In this document: piece by piece, positions 17,107 to 29,115 of the stretch
Numbering within the stretch: position 1 is the stretch's first letter
Layout: each line of letters begins with the position of its first letter
DNA from: Acidobacteriota bacterium
GTDB taxonomy: Bacteria; Acidobacteriota; Vicinamibacteria; Vicinamibacterales; SCN-69-37
Assembly (NCBI GenBank): GCA_020853395.1
Contig: JADYYY010000007.1
Coordinates: forward strand, 1-64,000
DNA: 64,000 nt
Reading direction: 5' to 3'
Translations under genes and position numbers: made by a program
The notes under the pieces: model-generated
Told to the model about the DNA's origin: nothing
The model's input: only the letters and a program-made list of their open reading frames with translations
The model's database searches: none

Positions 17107-19462
17107 TCGCGCCGTCGCGATCGGTGCGATAGACGCGAGCCCCCGCGTGCTCGAGGCGGCGGAGCACGTCCGCCGACGGGTGCCCGAACGGATTGCCGCG
17201 GCCGGCGCTGATGAGCGCGACATCCGGCTCGTACCGCTCCACGAGCTCACGGGTCGTCGACGAACGGCTGCCGTGATGCCCGACCTTCAGCACCCGGAGC
17301 GGCGCCGCGTCCGCGAGATCGAGCGCCTGCTCCACCTCGGCGCCGACGTCGCCGGTGAGCAGCATCTCCACGTCGCCGTATCGAACGCGCAGCACGAGCG
17401 AGTCGTCGTTCCGGACCCGTTGGCGCTCCCAGTCTGCCAACGGCGGGTGCAACACCGTGAGCGACACGCTCCCGACGCGCAGGCCGTCGCCGCGCTGGAG
17501 CGTACGCCACGTGCTCCGCCGCTCGTCCGCGGCCGCCACGAGCGCCGCGCGCTCGCGGTGAGGCGGGACCGGGACGCCTTCCCAGATTTCGGCCGGGCCG
17601 AACTGGCGCGTCATCGCCTCCGCCCCGCCGATGTGATCGAGATCCGCGTGGCTGAACGCCAGCGCGCGAAGACGGCGTTCGCCGCTGGCCCAGACGCCGG
17701 GCATGAGAATCCGCTCGCCGCTGTCGAACCGCGTCGTCCGCCCGCCCGCATCGATCAGGAACGCGAGGCCGCCCGGCACCTGCAGGAGCATGGCCTCGCC
17801 CTGCCCCACGTCGAACATCGTCAGCCGCAGCCATCCGTCCGGCGGCCGCGCGCACGAGGTCAACGGCGCGGAGACGATGAACACGATCGCGACGAGAAAC
17901 GCCGCCGCCGCAGCGCGCCGGCGTGCGATGCGCGCCGTGGCGTGCAGCCAGCCCGCGCCGCCGAGATAGAACAGCAGCACGATGGCGAGTGGCGGCGGGG
18001 GCACGCGCCACGACAGCCACGGCACGAGGTCCACCAGGCGCGCCGATTCCAGGATGGCGTACGCCGCGACGGCCGCCACGGACGCGGCCGTGCGCCCGAC
18101 CATCGGCAGCACGCCGCCGGAGGTGACGGCAACGGCGGCGCTCGCCTGCACGACGGTCATCATCGGCACGGCGACGAAGTTCAGGCCCAGACCGGCGACG
18201 CTGACGCGCGCGAAGAGGGCCGCCCCGACGGGCAGCAGCGCCAGCTCGGCCGCTATCGTCGCCCGCCACACATCGCGCACGGCCCGCCCCAGCACGCCTC
18301 GCCGCGTCTCACCGTGCGGGGGCGGGCGTCCGGCGACGAGCACGATGGCGAGCGTCGCGCCGAACGTGAGCCATTGCCCCGCGTTCAGCACGGCGAGCGG
18401 ATCGGCAATCGCGATGGCCAGCGCCACCAGGGCGACGACCGTCATCGGCGCCAACGCCAACCCGGCCATGACCGACACGAGGTAGAGACACGCCGCCGCC
18501 ACGGCCCGGGTCACGGAGGGATCCCCGCCAACGATCCAGCCGTACGTCACCACGAGCACCAGCGCCGCTGCCGCGCGCCAGCGGTGCGAACGAACGACCA
18601 GACGAAGCGCCAGGTACGCGGCGGCCGTGAGCAGCGCGACATTCCCTCCCGAGATCGCGACGACGTGATAGGTGCCCGCACGCTGCAGACGCTCCTCCAC
18701 AGCCTCGTCGATTCCCGCGCGGTCGCCGATGAGCACGGCCGTGACGATGGCGGCGACGTCGGGCGGGTAGGGTGCGAACCAGCGCGCCACGCCGCGCCTG
18801 ACGGCCGCTCGCACGCGAGCCGCCGCTTCGTCCCAGAGCGGCGCGCGTGCGACCTCGATCAGCAGCGCGCTCTTGATCGTGCCGGTTGCAACGACGCGCC
18901 GGGTCAACGCCTGCCAGCGCGCCGACGGGCCGCCCGGGTTGAGCAGCACGGGCACGGGCCGCAAACGGACGGGCGCGCGGATGCGCCGGCCGGCCGTCCA
19001 CTCACGTACGATGTCGTGGCCGAACTGGCCGGCGACGAAGACATGGATGCGGCCGGTCATCGGCTGCCAGGCCGCCTCGTGACGCACCCGCGCCACGTCC
19101 ATCGTGAGCCGCACCTCCGCTTCACCGGGCGACGCGTCTTCGGTGAGCGTGCCGTCGACCTCGATGGGTGCGGCGTCGCGCGCCGGCTGGCGGTCGAGCC
19201 AGGCGGCCAGCGGCGGCGCGAGCGCGCTGTCGCGGGCGCCGGCGGCGTGCCCGGCCGCCGCCGCGAACAGCGCCGCCAGCAGGCAGCCTCGCCGCGCGCG
19301 GCGTTCGAGGAGCAACGCCCACGACGCGCTCGCGATCGCGGCCGCCCACGCCGTTCTGGGCGACATCGTCGCAAGCGCCCCGCTCGCGGTTCCGGCGAGC
19401 ACGATCGCGACGACCAGCAGATTCGCAGGCACCCATCCGGGCAGTGCAAGACCCGGGCACAA
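17018..19462 (-). CDS. comEC: ComEC/Rec2 DNA-uptake channel
   Basis: ComEC imports single-stranded DNA across the inner membrane in natural transformation. The 814-residue protein has the full layout: membrane segments and a DUF4131 region to about 190, the polytopic Competence domain with VVAISGGNVALLTAA and GGDPSVTRA, then a C-terminal metallo-beta-lactamase domain from about 560 with HADLDHIGG and KVGHHGSRSSTT. The assigned start is a TTG at 19462, which is weak; an internal GTG or ATG is possible. It is convergent and overlapping with mazG by 89 bases. pilT at 39770 is the only other uptake-related gene in the window. Confidence 0.93.
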   Translation of the reverse strand: MCPGLALPGWVPANLLVVAIVLAGTASGALATMSPRTAWAAAIASASWALLLERRARRGCLLAALFAAAAGHAAGARDSALAPPLAAWLDRQPARDAAPIEVDGTLTEDASPGEAEVRLTMDVARVRHEAAWQPMTGRIHVFVAGQFGHDIVREWTAGRRIRAPVRLRPVPVLLNPGGPSARWQALTRRVVATGTIKSALLIEVARAPLWDEAAARVRAAVRRGVARWFAPYPPDVAAIVTAVLIGDRAGIDEAVEERLQRAGTYHVVAISGGNVALLTAAAYLALRLVVRSHRWRAAAALVLVVTYGWIVGGDPSVTRAVAAACLYLVSVMAGLALAPMTVVALVALAIAIADPLAVLNAGQWLTFGATLAIVLVAGRPPPHGETRRGVLGRAVRDVWRATIAAELALLPVGAALFARVSVAGLGLNFVAVPMMTVVQASAAVAVTSGGVLPMVGRTAASVAAVAAYAILESARLVDLVPWLSWRVPPPPLAIVLLFYLGGAGWLHATARIARRRAAAAAFLVAIVFIVSAPLTSCARPPDGWLRLTMFDVGQGEAMLLQVPGGLAFLIDAGGRTTRFDSGERILMPGVWASGERRLRALAFSHADLDHIGGAEAMTRQFGPAEIWEGVPVPPHRERAALVAAADERRSTWRTLQRGDGLRVGSVSLTVLHPPLADWERQRVRNDDSLVLRVRYGDVEMLLTGDVGAEVEQALDLADAAPLRVLKVGHHGSRSSTTRELVERYEPDVALISAGRGNPFGHPSADVLRRLEHAGARVYRTDRDGAIIVETDGHVVRVRPMRGPGRTVRVWPSGA

Positions 19463-19665
19463 CGTGCGCCAGCGTCATCGCGTGAGAAATTGCGGGACGT
19501 CGTGTGCAGATCGAGGATTCAGCCATCGCGATCGAACGTGGACGATCAAAATCTGCGAGGTGCCTCGTTTGCCGGCTCGGCCCGGCGGATCGTTGAGGTA
19601 TCCTGATCGAGTTATCGATGCAGGCGAGTTTCTACTCTGTCGCCTGTTTTCCCCAAGGAGAAGCT

Positions 19666-20394
19666 ATGCGTTCGAGTGTCAGGAATTTCCTGGGTGGAAG
19701 TGTGGCGGTGGCAGCCCTTCTCATCGGCGGTGCCACGTCTGCGCTCGCCCAGTCGGCGGATGAAACGACGCGCGTCGATTTCGACGCCACGCGCGCGGTG
19801 GCTCCAGCGGCCGCCGCGTTCACGCCGAAGCTGCGCGCCAACTTCCGGGCGCAGCAGCCCCAGCTCGGGCCGAGCGCGGAGGACCAGGGCATTTCGATCG
19901 GTGTCCTCGGCATGATCACTCGCACGTCGTTCAACACGGATGACGTGGGCGAGAACTTCGATCTGGACAGCAAGAGCGGATGGGGGGTTGGCCTGTGGGT
20001 CGGCGGCAACCGCAACGGCCGCGTGGGGTTCACCGGTGAGTTCATCTACCTCAAGCGCGGCGACGACGAGGGGCTCGAGACGACGGCGTTCCAGATTCCG
20101 GCGGTCTTCCACGTGAACTTCGGGTCGCGGAGCCGCAACAGCATCGGTGGCTACGTGGTGGTCGGGCCGAGCTTCACGCTCATCATGAACCAGAAGCTCT
20201 TCGGCGTGGACGTCGAAGACGATCAGTTCCGCGGCGCCGACATCGGCATCATCGGCGGCGCGGGCGTCGAGGTCTTCCGCATCGGCATCGAGGCGCGCGG
20301 CAATTGGGGCCTACGCAGCATCAGCAGCGCAGGCGACGTGGCCGACACGAAGACATTCACCTTCGAGCTGCTCGGCAAGTTCGCGTTCAACTAG
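19666..20394 (+). CDS. Small outer-membrane beta-barrel protein
   Basis: The 242-residue product has a signal peptide (VAVAALLIGGATSALAQS) and a barrel-like mature region of short alternating strands (GVGLWVGGNRNGRVGFTGEF, NSIGGYVVVGPSF) ending FELLGKFAFN. This matches the PorT/OmpW-like outer-membrane families in general form, without a family-specific motif that I recognise. ATG 19666 is set by AAGGAG five bases upstream. It is a single-gene unit divergent from comEC, and a strong stem-loop follows 28 bases after its stop. Confidence 0.8.
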   Translation: MRSSVRNFLGGSVAVAALLIGGATSALAQSADETTRVDFDATRAVAPAAAAFTPKLRANFRAQQPQLGPSAEDQGISIGVLGMITRTSFNTDDVGENFDLDSKSGWGVGLWVGGNRNGRVGFTGEFIYLKRGDDEGLETTAFQIPAVFHVNFGSRSRNSIGGYVVVGPSFTLIMNQKLFGVDVEDDQFRGADIGIIGGAGVEVFRIGIEARGNWGLRSISSAGDVADTKTFTFELLGKFAFN

Positions 20395-20422
20395 GCTCAC
20401 GGCTCAGGCTTACGCTTACGGG

Positions 20423-20445
20423 GCGGCGGGACGTTCTCCCGCCGC
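20423..20445 (+). terminator. Stem-loop after outer-membrane barrel gene
   Basis: A perfect 9-bp stem GCGGCGGGA/TCCCGCCGC (20423-20431 with 20437-20445) closes a 5-base loop, 28 bases beyond the stop codon at 20394. The stem is very stable, but it is followed by TTCTC rather than a T-tract, so it may act with Rho or as an mRNA-end stabiliser. Confidence 0.6.
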
Positions 20446-20448
20446 TTC

Positions 20449-20616
20449 TCACGTACGGTCCGCGATCGCACTCCCGGCGTCCCCCAACGACAGCCGCGCG
20501 CACACTGCGTTTCCAAGCTCGACGAGCGCGGGTCCTGTCGCCGGACCGCCCCACGTGGTGCTCGGCTCGACGCGCGTGATCACGCGCGTTGCCTGCGCGC
20601 CAAAGGGCACCTCCAT
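20449..20616 (-). CDS. Candidate 55-codon reading frame, unknown
   Basis: On the minus strand, ATG 20616 opens 55 codons to a TGA at 20449. Its codons end mainly in G or C like the surrounding genes, and the composition is protein-like (WGGPATGPALVELGNAV, ARLSLGDAGSAIADRT). The frame remains open further upstream into the arfB coding region, so the true start, if any, is uncertain. It could be a small protein or the surviving C-terminal end of a decayed gene. I do not recognise the family and there is no ribosome binding site. Confidence 0.35.
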   Translation of the reverse strand: MEVPFGAQATRVITRVEPSTTWGGPATGPALVELGNAVCARLSLGDAGSAIADRT

Positions 20617-20653
20617 CCGGCACCATTCCAGCCGCGGGAGTTCGAACGCAGTC

Positions 20654-21079
20654 TCAGTCCTCGGCTTTGATCTTCACGCGCGTGCGTTTCACTCCAGCGC
20701 GCTCGCGCTTCTTCTCGATGCGCCGTTCGCGCGAGGCCGCGGAGGGCTTCGTCGCGCGGCGCCGTTTCGGGGCGCGCGACGCCCGCTCGATCAGCGCCAT
20801 GAGCCGCTCGCGCGCCGCCTCCCGATTCTTCGCCTGCGTCCGATGCTCATGCGCCTCGATCCGCACCTCATCGTCGGCAGTCAGCCGCGACCCCGCCAGC
20901 GTGCGCAGCCGCGCCTTCACCGCCTCTGGCAGATCGGCCGCTCCCACGCGGAAGCGCAGCTCGACCGCGGTCGCGACCTTGTTGACGTTCTGCCCGCCGG
21001 GGCCTGGGCTGCGGACGAACGATTCGTCGATGGCATTCGAGAATCTGAGAATTCGTTGCTTGGGCATCGCTTGAGACAT
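20654..21079 (-). CDS. arfB: Alternative ribosome-rescue factor (class I RF-like hydrolase)
   Basis: ArfB releases peptides from ribosomes stalled on mRNAs without a stop codon. The 141-residue protein has the catalytic GGQ motif in RSPGPGGQNVNKV near residue 29 and a long Lys/Arg-rich C-terminal tail (RERRIEKKRERAG) that enters the empty mRNA channel. It has no codon-recognition domain, which separates it from PrfA/PrfB and places it with YaeJ-type proteins of about 140 residues. ATG 21079 or ATG 21067 is the start. It is downstream of carB on the same strand, with 157 bases between. Confidence 0.9.
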   Translation of the reverse strand: MSQAMPKQRILRFSNAIDESFVRSPGPGGQNVNKVATAVELRFRVGAADLPEAVKARLRTLAGSRLTADDEVRIEAHEHRTQAKNREAARERLMALIERASRAPKRRRATKPSAASRERRIEKKRERAGVKRTRVKIKAED

Positions 21080-21236
21080 CCGGCAACCCGATGGATTCGA
21101 CGAGTGGCGCCGAACGCAGCATCGCACGAGTCGCGATGTCGTCGCCTCGCACGATCTCAGATCGTGCACCGAGTGGGAAGGGCCGGCGCAGATCCAGGAA
21201 GGCGCTGAGCGCGGCCCCCCGCCGCGCAGTGCCCAA

Positions 21237-24482
<3,246 letters not shown>

Positions 24483-24497
24483 GGTCGATCGGAGCGG

Positions 24498-25619
24498 TTA
24501 GGCCCGCTTCTCCATCACGTCGATGAACTCGGCGAACAGGTAGTCGGCGTCGTGCGGCCCGGGCGCCGCTTCCGGATGGTACTGCACGCAGAACACGGGC
24601 CGCGACGTGTGCCGCAGGCCCTCGATCGTGCCGTCGTACAGGTTGAGGTGCGTGACCTCGACGTCGTGCGGGAGCGAGGCCGGGTCGACGGCGAAGCCAT
24701 GGTTCTGCGACGTGATCTCCACCTGGCCGGTGCGCAGCTCCTTCACCGGGTGATTGCCGCCGCGATGCCCGAACTTCAGCTTGAACGTGCGTGCGCCCAT
24801 GGCCAGCCCGAGGATCTGGTGGCCGAGGCAGATGCCGAACGTCGGCACCGACCGGTCCACGGCTTCGCGCGCGTTGGCAATCGCGTAATCGAGCACCGAC
24901 GGATCTCCCGGACCGTTGCTGAAGAAGATCCCGTCCGGCCCCCACGCGAGCAGATCGCTCAGCGGCGCGGCGGCCGGAAACACGCGCACATCGCAGCCGT
25001 GCGCCGCGAACCGGCGCAGGATGTTCCATTTCATCCCGAGGTCGTAGGCCGCCACGCGCAGCCGCCGCTTGCCCCGGCGGCTCGGGACGACGGTGAACTC
25101 GCCTTCCTCCGGCGGCACGTAGTCGAACGGCTCGACGCAGCTCACGCCTTGGACCAGGTCGGCGCCCTCCATCTTCGGCAGCGCACGGGCACGCTCGACC
25201 AGCTCGTCCACGTCGCGCCGGCCGGTCGCGATGACGCCGCGCATCACGCCCGACGAGCGCAGCAGCCGCGTGAGCGCCCGCGTGTCGATGTCCGAGATCG
25301 CCACCACGCCGTTGCGCGTGAGGTACTCGCGCAGCGTGTGCTCGGATCGCCAGTTGCTCGCCACGGGCGATTCCGATCGCACGATGAATCCCGCCACCTG
25401 GATGCCGCGCGACTCCTCGTCCTCCTGCGTGATGCCGTAGTTGCCGATCTCGACCGACGTCATCGCGACGATCTGGCCGGCATAGGACGGATCGGTGAGC
25501 ACTTCCTGATAGCCGGTCATGCTCGTGTTGAACACGACCTCGCCCCCGGTCTCGCCGGAGGCGCCGGCAGCGCGGCCGCGGTAGTGCGTGCCGTTTTCGA
25601 GCGCGAGAATGGCGTCCAC
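24498..25619 (-). CDS. carA: Carbamoyl-phosphate synthase small subunit
   Basis: CarA releases ammonia from glutamine and passes it to CarB. The 373-residue protein has an N-terminal CPSase domain ([33 protein letters not shown]) and a C-terminal class I glutamine amidotransferase with the triad in [13 protein letters not shown] (Cys) and [12 protein letters not shown] (His, Glu). The start is a GTG at 25619; AGGAG lies upstream but at long spacing. It is 15 bases downstream of the pseudokinase gene and 15 bases upstream of carB, so the three genes look like one operon. Confidence 0.97.
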   Translation of the reverse strand: MDAILALENGTHYRGRAAGASGETGGEVVFNTSMTGYQEVLTDPSYAGQIVAMTSVEIGNYGITQEDEESRGIQVAGFIVRSESPVASNWRSEHTLREYLTRNGVVAISDIDTRALTRLLRSSGVMRGVIATGRRDVDELVERARALPKMEGADLVQGVSCVEPFDYVPPEEGEFTVVPSRRGKRRLRVAAYDLGMKWNILRRFAAHGCDVRVFPAAAPLSDLLAWGPDGIFFSNGPGDPSVLDYAIANAREAVDRSVPTFGICLGHQILGLAMGARTFKLKFGHRGGNHPVKELRTGQVEITSQNHGFAVDPASLPHDVEVTHLNLYDGTIEGLRHTSRPVFCVQYHPEAAPGPHDADYLFAEFIDVMEKRA

Positions 25620-25634
25620 GAACCCTGTGATCTC

Positions 25635-27344
25635 CTAGCGGGAAGTCGAACGGAGCATCGGCCTGAGCGAGGTCAGCGTCCCGGCGCTGACGCTCGCCTG
25701 ACCCGTGTACGGCTGATAGCCTGCCAGTTCGAGTGTAACGGTGTAGGTGCCCGGCTTGAGCTGGGGGACGCGGAGCGGCGCGCGACCGAGGAACCGGCCG
25801 TCCACCAGCACACGCGCGCCGCGTGGCCGCGATCCGATGTCGAGGCCGCCGACCGTCGTCGACGCTGCCGGAACGCCCGGGCGCAGCGAGAACGACAGCT
25901 CCTGTTCCGGCGTCTCGGCCCCGAGCGTCACCTGCGCCACGCGCGGTGTGTAGCCGGACCGCGCCACCTGGACGAGATGCGTACCGAAGCCCGCGCTGAC
26001 GAGCGCCGGCGTCTGGCCCGATCGGCGGCCGTCGATCGTCACGAGCGCACCGGACGGCACCGATCGGATCCACAAGCGGCCGGCCGACGCCGCCGAGACG
26101 ACCTGCACATCGCCCGCCGGCGCAATCGGGGACCCGGACGCGTCGGCGACAACGACATCGGTCTGATCCACGCCAGCGTCCGGCGCCGGCACGGCGGCCA
26201 CGCTCGACGCTCCGGACCGTACTGCGGGAAGCGGTCGTAGCGCGCGGACGGCGAGATGACCGCCCAGCGCACCGAGCAGCCCGAAGGCCGCGAGACCAGC
26301 CACGCTCGACCATCGGCGCGTCCGTCTCGGCGTGGCTGTCGGCGCCGCCACTGGCGGGATGATCCAGTCCGGCAACGCCTCCTCCACCGCACCGCGCGGC
26401 GCGGGCTCGGACGACGGTCTCGTCTCGACGGGCTCGCCCGGCGCCTCGTCCGGGCGATCGTGATGGGCGGCCCAGAAGTCGCCGGAGGCGTCGGCTGGCG
26501 CGTCTGCGATCGTCGAGAGCCGGGCTGCCGAGCCGAGACCGGCATGCTCGAGCGCCGCGACGAACGCGCGCGCCGTCGGATACCGGTCCGCCGGCGAGCC
26601 GGCGAGCACGTCCGCCAGCGCGCGCCGCAGCCTGACCCGGCGCTCGGGCGCGAGATCGGCGGCGAACTCGCCATCCTGCTCGCCTGGACCGAGCGGCCGG
26701 CGGCCCGTCAGGAACTCATGAGCGATGACGCCGAACGAGTAGAGATCGGCACGCCGATCCCACGCGCCGGTTGCGCGTTCGGGCGCGCTGTAGGGACGGC
26801 GCATCGGCGTCTCGACGCCGGCGGCCTCCAACGCGCGCACGACGCCGAACCCGACCACGGCGACCTGGCCGTCGGTGACGAAGACGTCGCGCGGGTGCAA
26901 CGCGCCGTGCTCGAGACCCGCCGCGGCCGCCGCATCCAGCGCGTCGGCCAGCCGCGCGAGGATCGGCAGGACGTGCTCGGGCGGCGCGGGCGCCAGGAGG
27001 CGGATGACGACGTCGAGCGTGTCACCCGGCTGGTGTGCCATCACGATGAACGGCGTCGTGCCTTCGATGCCCGCGTCGAACGGCAGCACGACGGCCGAAT
27101 CGGGCGCAACGCCCGCCGACAGCCGGCGCAACGCGTCGGCGACGCTGGTGATCCGGTCGGCCACCGGCGAGAGCTCGAAGGCTTTGACCGCGACGACGCG
27201 GTCGTGGCGAAGATCGAAAGCGCGAAAGACTGGTCCAAGAACGCCGCTGCCCGACTGGTGCAGCACGCGGTAGATGCCGAAGGTGGTCGGCGTGCTGGGG
27301 CTGGACGATTCTTCTATGGGCAGCGCGAAGCCTCCTGGAACCAC
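25635..27344 (-). CDS. Membrane-anchored pseudokinase with two PEGA domains
   Basis: This protein of about 569 residues has a Hanks-kinase fold (about 23-275) that keeps VAVK (K54), SAPER and DLYSFGV. It has lost the catalytic core: the HRDLKPEN loop reads HGALHPRDV (residues 146-154, catalytic Asp to Ala and Lys to His), DFG reads GFG (165-167), and the glycine loop is degenerate (SGSGVLGPV). A transmembrane helix near 346-368 follows, then two PEGA domains (about 420-485 and 498-560) with IRSVPSGALVTIDGR and IGSRPRGARVLVDG. Topology predicts a cytoplasmic pseudokinase with exported PEGA modules. It directly precedes carA with a 15-base gap. The start is GTG 27344 without a clear ribosome binding site. 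Confidence 0.88.
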   Translation of the reverse strand: MVPGGFALPIEESSSPSTPTTFGIYRVLHQSGSGVLGPVFRAFDLRHDRVVAVKAFELSPVADRITSVADALRRLSAGVAPDSAVVLPFDAGIEGTTPFIVMAHQPGDTLDVVIRLLAPAPPEHVLPILARLADALDAAAAAGLEHGALHPRDVFVTDGQVAVVGFGVVRALEAAGVETPMRRPYSAPERATGAWDRRADLYSFGVIAHEFLTGRRPLGPGEQDGEFAADLAPERRVRLRRALADVLAGSPADRYPTARAFVAALEHAGLGSAARLSTIADAPADASGDFWAAHHDRPDEAPGEPVETRPSSEPAPRGAVEEALPDWIIPPVAAPTATPRRTRRWSSVAGLAAFGLLGALGGHLAVRALRPLPAVRSGASSVAAVPAPDAGVDQTDVVVADASGSPIAPAGDVQVVSAASAGRLWIRSVPSGALVTIDGRRSGQTPALVSAGFGTHLVQVARSGYTPRVAQVTLGAETPEQELSFSLRPGVPAASTTVGGLDIGSRPRGARVLVDGRFLGRAPLRVPQLKPGTYTVTLELAGYQPYTGQASVSAGTLTSLRPMLRSTSR

Positions 27345-27447
27345 TCAGGACCAGGCACATCCTAACATGCCGGTTCGAGCCGGCGGCCGGCGCCGCGGTC
27401 GCGTGTGGCGGGTGGAGCCGATGGTGGCTGTAGTAGATTCTGGCGTG

Positions 27448-29112
27448 ATGTCCTCGGGATCAGACGCGGCAGCCACAGCGAACGCGATTCGCGCTTCGAT
27501 CGATCTCCGGCGCTTTCCGTGGGTGCGGCCCCTCGTCAGCGTCTACGCGACCGAGTTCGAACGCGTCGCGCCGTTGTTCGCCGGCGATCCTGCGCAGCCC
27601 GCCGCCTGGCGCGACAGGATCGCGCGCGTCGCGCCCGCGGCACGCCATCGTGCCCTCATGGCCGACGTCCTCTCGCGCCAGCTCGGCCACCGTGACGCGC
27701 CGCGAGCGGCGAGAGCGCAGGTGGACGTCCTCGCCTCGCCGCAGTCGGTCGCCATCGTCACCGGCCAGCAGGCGGGGCTGTTCGGCGGACCGCTCTACAC
27801 GGTGCTCAAGGCCGTCACCGCCATCCAGCTCGCCCGCAGGATCCAGCAGGAGCATGGCGTGCCGACGGTGCCGGTCTTCTGGGTCGACGCCGAAGACCAC
27901 GACTGGGACGAGATCCGGAGCGCCGCGCTCCTCGATCGCGAGCTGAACCCGGCCTCCGTCTCGCTCGAGAGCCTCACCGGCGCCGGATCGCAGCCGGTGG
28001 CCGCCCTTCGCCTCGACCATCGCATCCAAAGCACGATCGACGCGCTGACCGAAGCCCTGCCACCATCGGAGTTCACGGCCGACGTCGTCGCGATCCTCGG
28101 CCGGCGCTATCGCGCGGGCGTCAGCGTATCGACGGCGTTCGCAGGCTTGCTGGACGACCTGCTCGGCCATCACGGCCTGGTCGTGTACGAGTCCGCCGAT
28201 CCGTTGGCGAAACCGGCGGTCGCGGACCTCTTCGCGTCCGAGCTGTCGGCACCGGGCCGGACGTCGGAGCTCGTCCGTGCCGCGGGCGATCGCCTGCGCG
28301 CGCTCGGACACGAGCCGCAGGTGGAGCCCGCGCCCGACGGTGTGAACCTCTTCTACCTCGGCGCCGACGGCCGCGCGGCGATTCGCCGCCGCGACGGCCA
28401 GTACTTCGTGGGCGACGGGCTTGCGCGGTCCGCCGACGAGCTCGCCGCGGAAGCGAAGGCGCACCCCGAGCGTTTCAGCCCGAACGTCATCCTGCGCCCG
28501 CTCGTGCAGGACCGGCTGTTTCCGACCATCTGTTACGTCGCAGGCCCGGCCGAGCTGGCCTACCAAGCGCAGCTCGGCGACGTGTACCGGACGTTCGGCA
28601 TCGAAGCTCCTCTTCTACATTCCCGCGCCACGGCCACGCTGCTCGACTCGGCGGCGGCCAAGTTCCTCGACCGCTACGACGTGCCGTTCGAGGCCTTCCA
28701 GGTGCAGGACGACCTGGCCCTCAACCGCCTGCTCGAACGGCAGTTGCCGCCGGAGATCGAGCGCATCTTCGCCGAAACCGAGCAGCAGCTCGACGAACGC
28801 GTCGGAGCGCTCAGAGCGATCGTGCCTGCGGTGGACCCCACGCTGACGGGCGCGGCGGACACGACGCTCGAGAAGATCAGGGACACGCTCCGCCACCTGC
28901 AGACGAAGATCGTGCAGGCGAGCAAGCGGAAGGACGACACGCTCCGGCGGCAGTTCACGCGGACGCGCGCGCTGCTCTTCCCCGGCGGCCACCCGCAGGA
29001 GCGCGTGCTCAACGTGGCGTTCTTCGCGAACCGCTACGGGCTCAGGTTCGCCGACCGGCTGGTCGACGTCGTGCCCGCCGACACGAGCCGGCATCACCTC
29101 ATCGTCTTGTAG
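27448..29112 (+). CDS. bshC: Bacillithiol biosynthesis cysteine-adding enzyme
   Basis: BshC adds cysteine to glucosaminyl-malate in the last step of bacillithiol synthesis. The 554-residue protein (family about 540) shows the family's conserved stretches: IVTGQQAGLFGGPLYTVLKA, VPVFWVDAEDHDWDEI, PTICYVAGPAELAYQAQL and a C-terminal coiled coil leading to ERVLNVAFFANRYG. This suggests bacillithiol as the low-molecular-weight thiol. ATG 27448 is used; ATG 27421 with GGTGGAG three bases upstream would add nine residues. It diverges from the pseudokinase gene and its stop is 3 bases from the argH stop, a convergent pair. bshA and bshB are not in the window. Confidence 0.94.
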   Translation: MSSGSDAAATANAIRASIDLRRFPWVRPLVSVYATEFERVAPLFAGDPAQPAAWRDRIARVAPAARHRALMADVLSRQLGHRDAPRAARAQVDVLASPQSVAIVTGQQAGLFGGPLYTVLKAVTAIQLARRIQQEHGVPTVPVFWVDAEDHDWDEIRSAALLDRELNPASVSLESLTGAGSQPVAALRLDHRIQSTIDALTEALPPSEFTADVVAILGRRYRAGVSVSTAFAGLLDDLLGHHGLVVYESADPLAKPAVADLFASELSAPGRTSELVRAAGDRLRALGHEPQVEPAPDGVNLFYLGADGRAAIRRRDGQYFVGDGLARSADELAAEAKAHPERFSPNVILRPLVQDRLFPTICYVAGPAELAYQAQLGDVYRTFGIEAPLLHSRATATLLDSAAAKFLDRYDVPFEAFQVQDDLALNRLLERQLPPEIERIFAETEQQLDERVGALRAIVPAVDPTLTGAADTTLEKIRDTLRHLQTKIVQASKRKDDTLRRQFTRTRALLFPGGHPQERVLNVAFFANRYGLRFADRLVDVVPADTSRHHLIVL

Positions 29113-29115
29113 CGA

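Noticed and set aside
19562-19621. Promoter TTGAGG/TATCGA upstream of the outer-membrane barrel gene
   Set aside because: Spacing is about 14 bases, too short for a normal promoter; kept out as unsupported.
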